Part shown: positions 63,645 through 64,000 of the stretch, one piece after another
Numbering within the stretch: position 1 is the first letter of the stretch
Layout: every line of letters starts with the position of its first letter
Source: Blastocatellia bacterium
GTDB taxonomy: Bacteria > Acidobacteriota > Blastocatellia > HR10
Assembly (NCBI GenBank): GCA_025055075.1
Contig: JANWYV010000015.1
Span: 37,753-101,752 of the forward strand
Direction of reading: 5' to 3'
Length of the DNA stretch: 64,000 nt
Notes under the pieces: model-generated
What the model saw: the letters and a program-made list of their open reading frames with translations, nothing else
Told to the model about the DNA's origin: nothing
Databases searched by the model: none
Made by a program: the position numbers and the translations under genes

Positions 63645-64000
63645 ATGGCTGGCAAGGTATTGACTTCTACATTTCTAGCCCTCCTCTCCGCCATCCCCAG
63701 TGCTAATGTATTGTCGGTTCAGCAAAATGAAAATGCGGCCCAGAGAGAAGAACTGGAGGTGCGGCTCACAGCCGATTTGGTTCTAGTTCCTGTTGAGGTG
63801 ACCGTTAAAAAGACCGGTTTGCCAGTGACCGGACTGAAGAAAGAGGATTTTATCCTCTTCGAGGATGACAAACCACAAAGAATCGTATTTTTCGGTCAAG
63901 ATGATATTCCGCTGTCGCTGCTGCTGTTGGTTGAATCACGATTCATCGAAGAGGTAGCTCGCGCCGCTCGCGTGGTTTTAGGTTATTTGAAACCGGAGGA
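63645..64000 (+). CDS. VWFA-related acidobacterial-domain protein (N-terminal part)
   Basis: The frame opens at an ATG with GAGG six bases upstream and is still open at the window end, so 118 residues are visible. A signal peptide (residues about 2-22) is followed by LTADLVLVPVEVTVKKTG, LKKEDFILFEDDKPQ and DDIPLSLLLLVE, the start of the VWFA-related domain family that is highly expanded in Acidobacteriota. The MIDAS residues should lie at and beyond the break: the usual D-x-S-x-S reads V-E-S-x-F here (LLVESRF), a possible loss of the metal site. Lower GC than the upstream 60 kb. Confidence 0.85.
   Translation, partial: MAGKVLTSTFLALLSAIPSANVLSVQQNENAAQREELEVRLTADLVLVPVEVTVKKTGLPVTGLKKEDFILFEDDKPQRIVFFGQDDIPLSLLLLVESRFIEEVARAARVVLGYLKPE

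Overview
The window is GC-rich, densely coded bacterial chromosome. It most resembles a thermophilic member of the Acidobacteriota. The taxonomic signs are a VWFA-related acidobacterial-domain protein running off the right edge, an Oar-like carboxypeptidase-regulatory/TonB-dependent outer-membrane protein, a fused MFS/spermidine-synthase-like/TPR protein, and several BNR-repeat, TPR and PEGA proteins. A Gram-negative envelope is implied by the TonB-type barrel and the soluble lytic transglycosylase. The archaeal-type bifunctional fructose-1,6-bisphosphate aldolase/phosphatase points to a thermophilic or deep-branching lineage. No insertion sequence, prophage, integrase, CRISPR array or rRNA was seen. 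No gap between genes is longer than about 300 bases.

Layout. 1-16 kb: a partial membrane hydrolase, truD, a small basic protein with its own near-consensus promoter, the SpeE-like fusion (minus strand), then a plus-strand run of secreted or exported proteins (TonB-type receptor, M20-like peptidase, BNR-repeat protein) followed by surE-pcm and a DedA/YqaA-type membrane protein. 16-19 kb: a minus-strand operon (LPG-synthase-like protein, nrdR, NadD-like adenylyltransferase, RimI-like acetyltransferase) with 4-nt overlaps. 19.2-20.1 kb: an HU/IHF gene, a MerR gene and tRNA-Pro(GGG).

20-39.7 kb: a continuous minus-strand block. In transcription order it runs Ser/Thr kinase with TPRs, an all-TPR protein of about 1,219 residues, pyrE, truA, uppS, cdsA, dxr, asnB, a membrane glycosyltransferase, a GT4-like glycosyltransferase, purF, a ComEC-like metallo-beta-lactamase protein, DUF3006, a queuosine-precursor transporter and FBP aldolase/phosphatase. 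Isoprenoid, phospholipid and nucleotide housekeeping genes are thus downstream of a kinase/TPR signalling pair.

39.8-61.5 kb: mixed housekeeping and envelope genes (Ntn asparaginase, pgsA, CAAX protease, SWIM protein, slt, PEGA-TPR protein, der, thioesterase, enoyl-CoA hydratase, DASS transporter, DCC protein, M48 protease, a Kht-like K+/H+ antiporter pair, a DapA-like lyase, Nudix, GT4, prepilin peptidase, quinone oxidoreductase).

61.6-64 kb: a small region of visibly lower GC that is the most interesting part. A Crp/Fnr-family regulator without the Fe-S cysteine cluster is followed by two FNR-type boxes (one a perfect TTGAT-N4-ATCAA palindrome) placed exactly at -41.5 to a good -10 element. 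Next come a leader with two strong hairpins and a secreted protein of unknown family whose only six cysteines all lie in its last 43 residues. This looks like a compact regulator/target module and is the best candidate for an undescribed system here.
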